From contig CAMJWQ010000154.1 of the NCBI GenBank assembly GCA_946409475.1, positions 1 to 7,968 of the forward strand: a stretch of 7,968 nt of DNA. The letters run 5' to 3'. The notes under the pieces were generated by a model. That model had not been told where the DNA came from. It did not search any database and was given only the letters and a program-made list of their open reading frames with translations. Shown piece by piece: positions 6,832-7,968 of the stretch. This DNA is from an uncultured Lachnospiraceae bacterium. Lineage in GTDB: Bacteria > Bacillota > Clostridia > Lachnospirales > Lachnospiraceae. The stretch's first letter is position 1. Each line of letters begins with the position of its first letter. The translations under genes were made by a program, and so were the position numbers.

Positions 6832-7242
6832 ATGGCTAAGAAATTTCATCTTGAAATAATTGCCAGTGACCACCCTTTTTATAAAGGAGATTGTGAAAGC
6901 CTTATTTTTCCGGGTATGGATGGTCTTCACGGTATTTTAGCAAATCATCAGGAGATGGTTACCTGTGTAAAAGGCGGAGAATTAAAGTATAAGGCTGACG
7001 GAGAATGGCATTATGCGGTAGTAAGCGACGGCTTTGTCGAAGTCATGCCTGACAATCAGGTGATATTGCTGGCCGATACAATAGAAAATCCCGAAGAAAT
7101 TGACATTAAGAGGGCTGATGAAGTGAAACAAAGAGCAGAAGAAAAGCTGCGGCAAAAGCTCAGCAATCAGGAATATTATTTAACAAGGGCTGAATTGAAC
7201 CGGGCCATTAACCGGATTAAAGCAGCGAAAAGGCATAGGTAA
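6832..7242 (+). CDS. atpC: F-type ATP synthase subunit epsilon
   Basis: Epsilon is the rotor subunit at the foot of gamma that can inhibit ATP hydrolysis. The protein has 136 residues. The N-terminal beta-sandwich (about 1-85) includes FYKGDCESLIFPGMDGLHGILANH, matching the conserved GxxESxxxPxxDGxxGILxxH pattern. The C-terminal helical hairpin (about 91-134) contains RAEEKLRQK and a second Arg-rich helix. IDIKRA (90-95) fits the I/L-D-x-x-R-A motif that binds ATP in the Bacillus PS3 epsilon, so nucleotide-sensitive inhibition is plausible but inferred. GGAGG at 6823-6827 precedes the ATG. This is the last gene of the operon; a terminator hairpin begins two bases after its stop. Confidence 0.95.
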   Translation: MAKKFHLEIIASDHPFYKGDCESLIFPGMDGLHGILANHQEMVTCVKGGELKYKADGEWHYAVVSDGFVEVMPDNQVILLADTIENPEEIDIKRADEVKQRAEEKLRQKLSNQEYYLTRAELNRAINRIKAAKRHR

Positions 7243-7243
7243 G

Positions 7244-7273
7244 AAAAAATGCAAATTTTAAATCGCATTTTTT
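7244..7273 (+). terminator. Intrinsic terminator of the atp operon
   Basis: AAAAAATGC (7244-7252) and GCATTTTTT (7265-7273) form a nine-base-pair stem with a 12-nt AT-rich loop. The T run is part of the stem. It sits directly after the atpC stop and ends five bases before the next promoter's -35 box. The stem is low in GC, so termination may be incomplete. Confidence 0.75.
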
Positions 7274-7277
7274 ACTA

Positions 7278-7305
7278 TTGACATACTTTTACTATTTGAT
7301 ATAAT
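7278..7305 (+). promoter_or_regulatory. Strong promoter of the antitoxin repeat RNA
   Basis: TTGACA (7278-7283) and TATAAT (7300-7305) are both perfect sigma-A hexamers with a 16-nt spacer. Transcription should begin near 7312. This position, just ahead of the tandem repeats, is where type III toxin-antitoxin loci have their promoter. A 9-nt direct repeat (TTTACTATT at 7271 and 7288) and an inverted pair ACTAT/ATAGT (7291-7295, 7304-7308) overlap it and could be operator sites. Confidence 0.85.
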
Positions 7306-7352
7306 AGTTATATAAGAAATACGCTTTCTGTTTGATGTTTTTAGGCAGGCAG

Positions 7353-7436
7353 ATTGAAAAAGCGGTGATCCTCCACCATAAAGAGAGGAATTGAAAAAGC
7401 GGTGATCCTCCACCATAAAGAGAGGAATTGAAAAAG
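7353..7436 (+). repeat. Tandem 37-nt repeats, 2.3 copies, each an H-type pseudoknot
   Basis: Copies run 7353-7389 and 7390-7426 and are identical; a third is cut off after ten bases (7427-7436). In copy 1, GGTG (7364-7367) pairs with CACC (7374-7377), and TCCTC (7369-7373) pairs with GAGGA (7385-7389). The two stems interlock, with one base in the first connecting loop and seven (ATAAAGA) in the last. Copy 2 has the same pairings 37 bases on. The geometry resembles the pseudoknot known for ToxI. Confidence 0.93.
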
Positions 7437-7438
7437 TC

Positions 7439-7469
7439 AAGGAAGGTAGCTTTAGGTTATCTTCCTTTT
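7439..7469 (+). terminator. Attenuating terminator between antitoxin repeats and toxin gene
   Basis: AAGGAAGGTAGC (7439-7450) pairs with GTTATCTTCCTT (7456-7467) in a 12-pair stem with two G-U wobbles and the loop TTTAG, ending in a short TTTT. Type III loci have a terminator here that lets only part of the transcription reach the toxin, keeping antitoxin RNA in excess. The short T run suggests deliberate leakiness; the last part is inference. Confidence 0.85.
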
Positions 7470-7483
7470 ACATTGGAGATAAT

Positions 7484-7968
7484 ATGTCATTAAAAATAAG
7501 CACCATAAAAGATAAATACATAGAATTTCTTTGCAGTATTGATAATAAGAATATTATGTTTAACAAAAATGAAAAAAGACCATATATCGGAATAATTCTT
7601 TCTATACATAATACGGATTATTTTGCTCCCTTAACACATCCAAAACCTAAACACATGACTATGAAGAATACTGTTGACTTTTTCAAATTAAAAGATGGGA
7701 AATTAGGTGCAATTAATCTTAATAATATGATACCTGTAGTTAATGATGGCATTTCTAACTTCAATTTAATTAAATCTTCTTCTAATAAGTACAAATACCT
7801 ATTAATTGAACAACAGAAATATATAAATAGAAATAAAGATATTCTAACGAGGCATGCCATTAATTTATACAATAAAATTATAACAGGAAACTGCCCACAA
7901 TCACTAATTAATCGTTGTACAAATTTTAAATTACTTGAAAGGGAATGTATGAAATACCCTACATATTT
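7484..7968 (+). CDS. ToxN/AbiQ-family endoribonuclease toxin of a type III toxin-antitoxin system (3' end outside window)
   Basis: This is an endoribonuclease that cuts mRNA and its own antitoxin precursor and that, in characterised relatives, aborts phage infection. 161 complete codons are visible without a stop. Known ToxN/AbiQ proteins have about 170-180 residues, so only a short tail is likely to be missing. Similarity to Pectobacterium ToxN and lactococcal AbiQ, recognised from memory, includes the N-terminal ISTIKDKYIEFL, KRPYIGIIL (31-39), YFAPLTHPKPKH (46-57), LGAINLNNMIPV (74-85), and a C-terminal helical part with LIEQQKYINRNKDIL (107-121). The T-S-P-K stretch, whose serine is implicated in ToxN activity, reads T-H-P-K here (51-54). 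GGAG at 7475-7478 lies five bases before the ATG. The gene follows the antitoxin repeats and terminator. It is visibly more AT-rich than the atp genes, consistent with horizontal transfer. Confidence 0.88.
   Translation, partial: MSLKISTIKDKYIEFLCSIDNKNIMFNKNEKRPYIGIILSIHNTDYFAPLTHPKPKHMTMKNTVDFFKLKDGKLGAINLNNMIPVVNDGISNFNLIKSSSNKYKYLLIEQQKYINRNKDILTRHAINLYNKIITGNCPQSLINRCTNFKLLERECMKYPTY

Larger units (their letters stand above)
7312..7469 (+). ncRNA. Type III antitoxin RNA precursor (ToxI-like)
   Basis: This is the predicted transcript from the consensus promoter to the terminator ahead of the toxin gene; the 5' end is estimated. After an unrepeated leader of about 40 nt it contains two complete 37-nt repeats and ten bases of a third. 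In ToxIN-type systems the toxin cuts such a precursor into single-repeat units, which then bind and inhibit it. The repeat unit can form a pseudoknot and is bounded by an A-rich stretch (ATTGAAAAAG), the kind of site where ToxN-family enzymes cut. The call rests on location, repeat structure and the neighbouring ToxN-like gene; the repeat sequence itself is not one I recognise. Confidence 0.85.

Noticed and set aside
7353..7436. CRISPR array
   Set aside because: The repeats are directly contiguous with no spacers between them, and no cas genes are seen; the layout fits a type III antitoxin.
7258..7440. 60-codon minus-strand frame over the repeats
   Set aside because: The internal peptide repetition only reflects the 37-nt DNA repeats; it overlaps the promoter and terminators.
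7618..7872. 84-codon minus-strand frame opposite the toxin gene
   Set aside because: No ribosome-binding site or family similarity, and it lies wholly opposite a recognised ToxN-like frame.

Overview
The window holds a nearly complete F-type ATP synthase operon from a low-to-moderate GC Gram-positive anaerobe. Members of the Clostridia, and Lachnospiraceae in particular, are the best guess. This rests on AGGAGG-type Shine-Dalgarno sites, frequent TTG starts, the AT-rich intergenic DNA and the character of the proteins. The taxonomy is an inference; no rRNA or other marker gene is present.

Layout. Positions 1-69 are AT-rich leader. Positions 70-507 encode an unrecognised two-span membrane protein, not a recognisable AtpI. 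Positions 508-752 are non-coding leader with at best a weak promoter. Positions 753-7242 carry the operon, all on the + strand, in the order a, c, c, b, delta, alpha, gamma, beta, epsilon (atpB-E-E-F-H-A-G-D-C). The spacing is tight, with a 4-nt overlap at atpF/atpH and the longest internal gap (89 nt) before atpD. A hairpin with a T run just after atpC ends the operon.

The c-subunit gene is duplicated in tandem. The two 73-residue proteins are identical, while the DNA differs at 21 sense codons plus the stop codon, all silently. The c sequence has the ion-binding Glu (E55) but lacks the Gln and Ser ligands of classical Na+ c rings, so H+ coupling is the better prediction. AtpB and the c ring form the ion path, b and delta the peripheral stalk, alpha and beta the catalytic head, and gamma and epsilon the rotor.

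Only a few bases after the operon terminator a second system begins that has nothing to do with ATP synthesis. It consists of a near-consensus promoter (TTGACA, 16 nt, TATAAT), two full 37-nt tandem repeats plus a partial third, an intrinsic terminator, and then a ToxN/AbiQ-like endoribonuclease gene that runs off the window end. This is the architecture of a type III toxin-antitoxin (ToxIN-type) locus, in which repeat RNA is the antitoxin. Each repeat can fold into an H-type pseudoknot by exact Watson-Crick complementarity. The toxin gene is open at the window edge and could be overlooked by ORF callers that need a stop codon. This locus and the silently diverged duplicate c genes are the most notable content.
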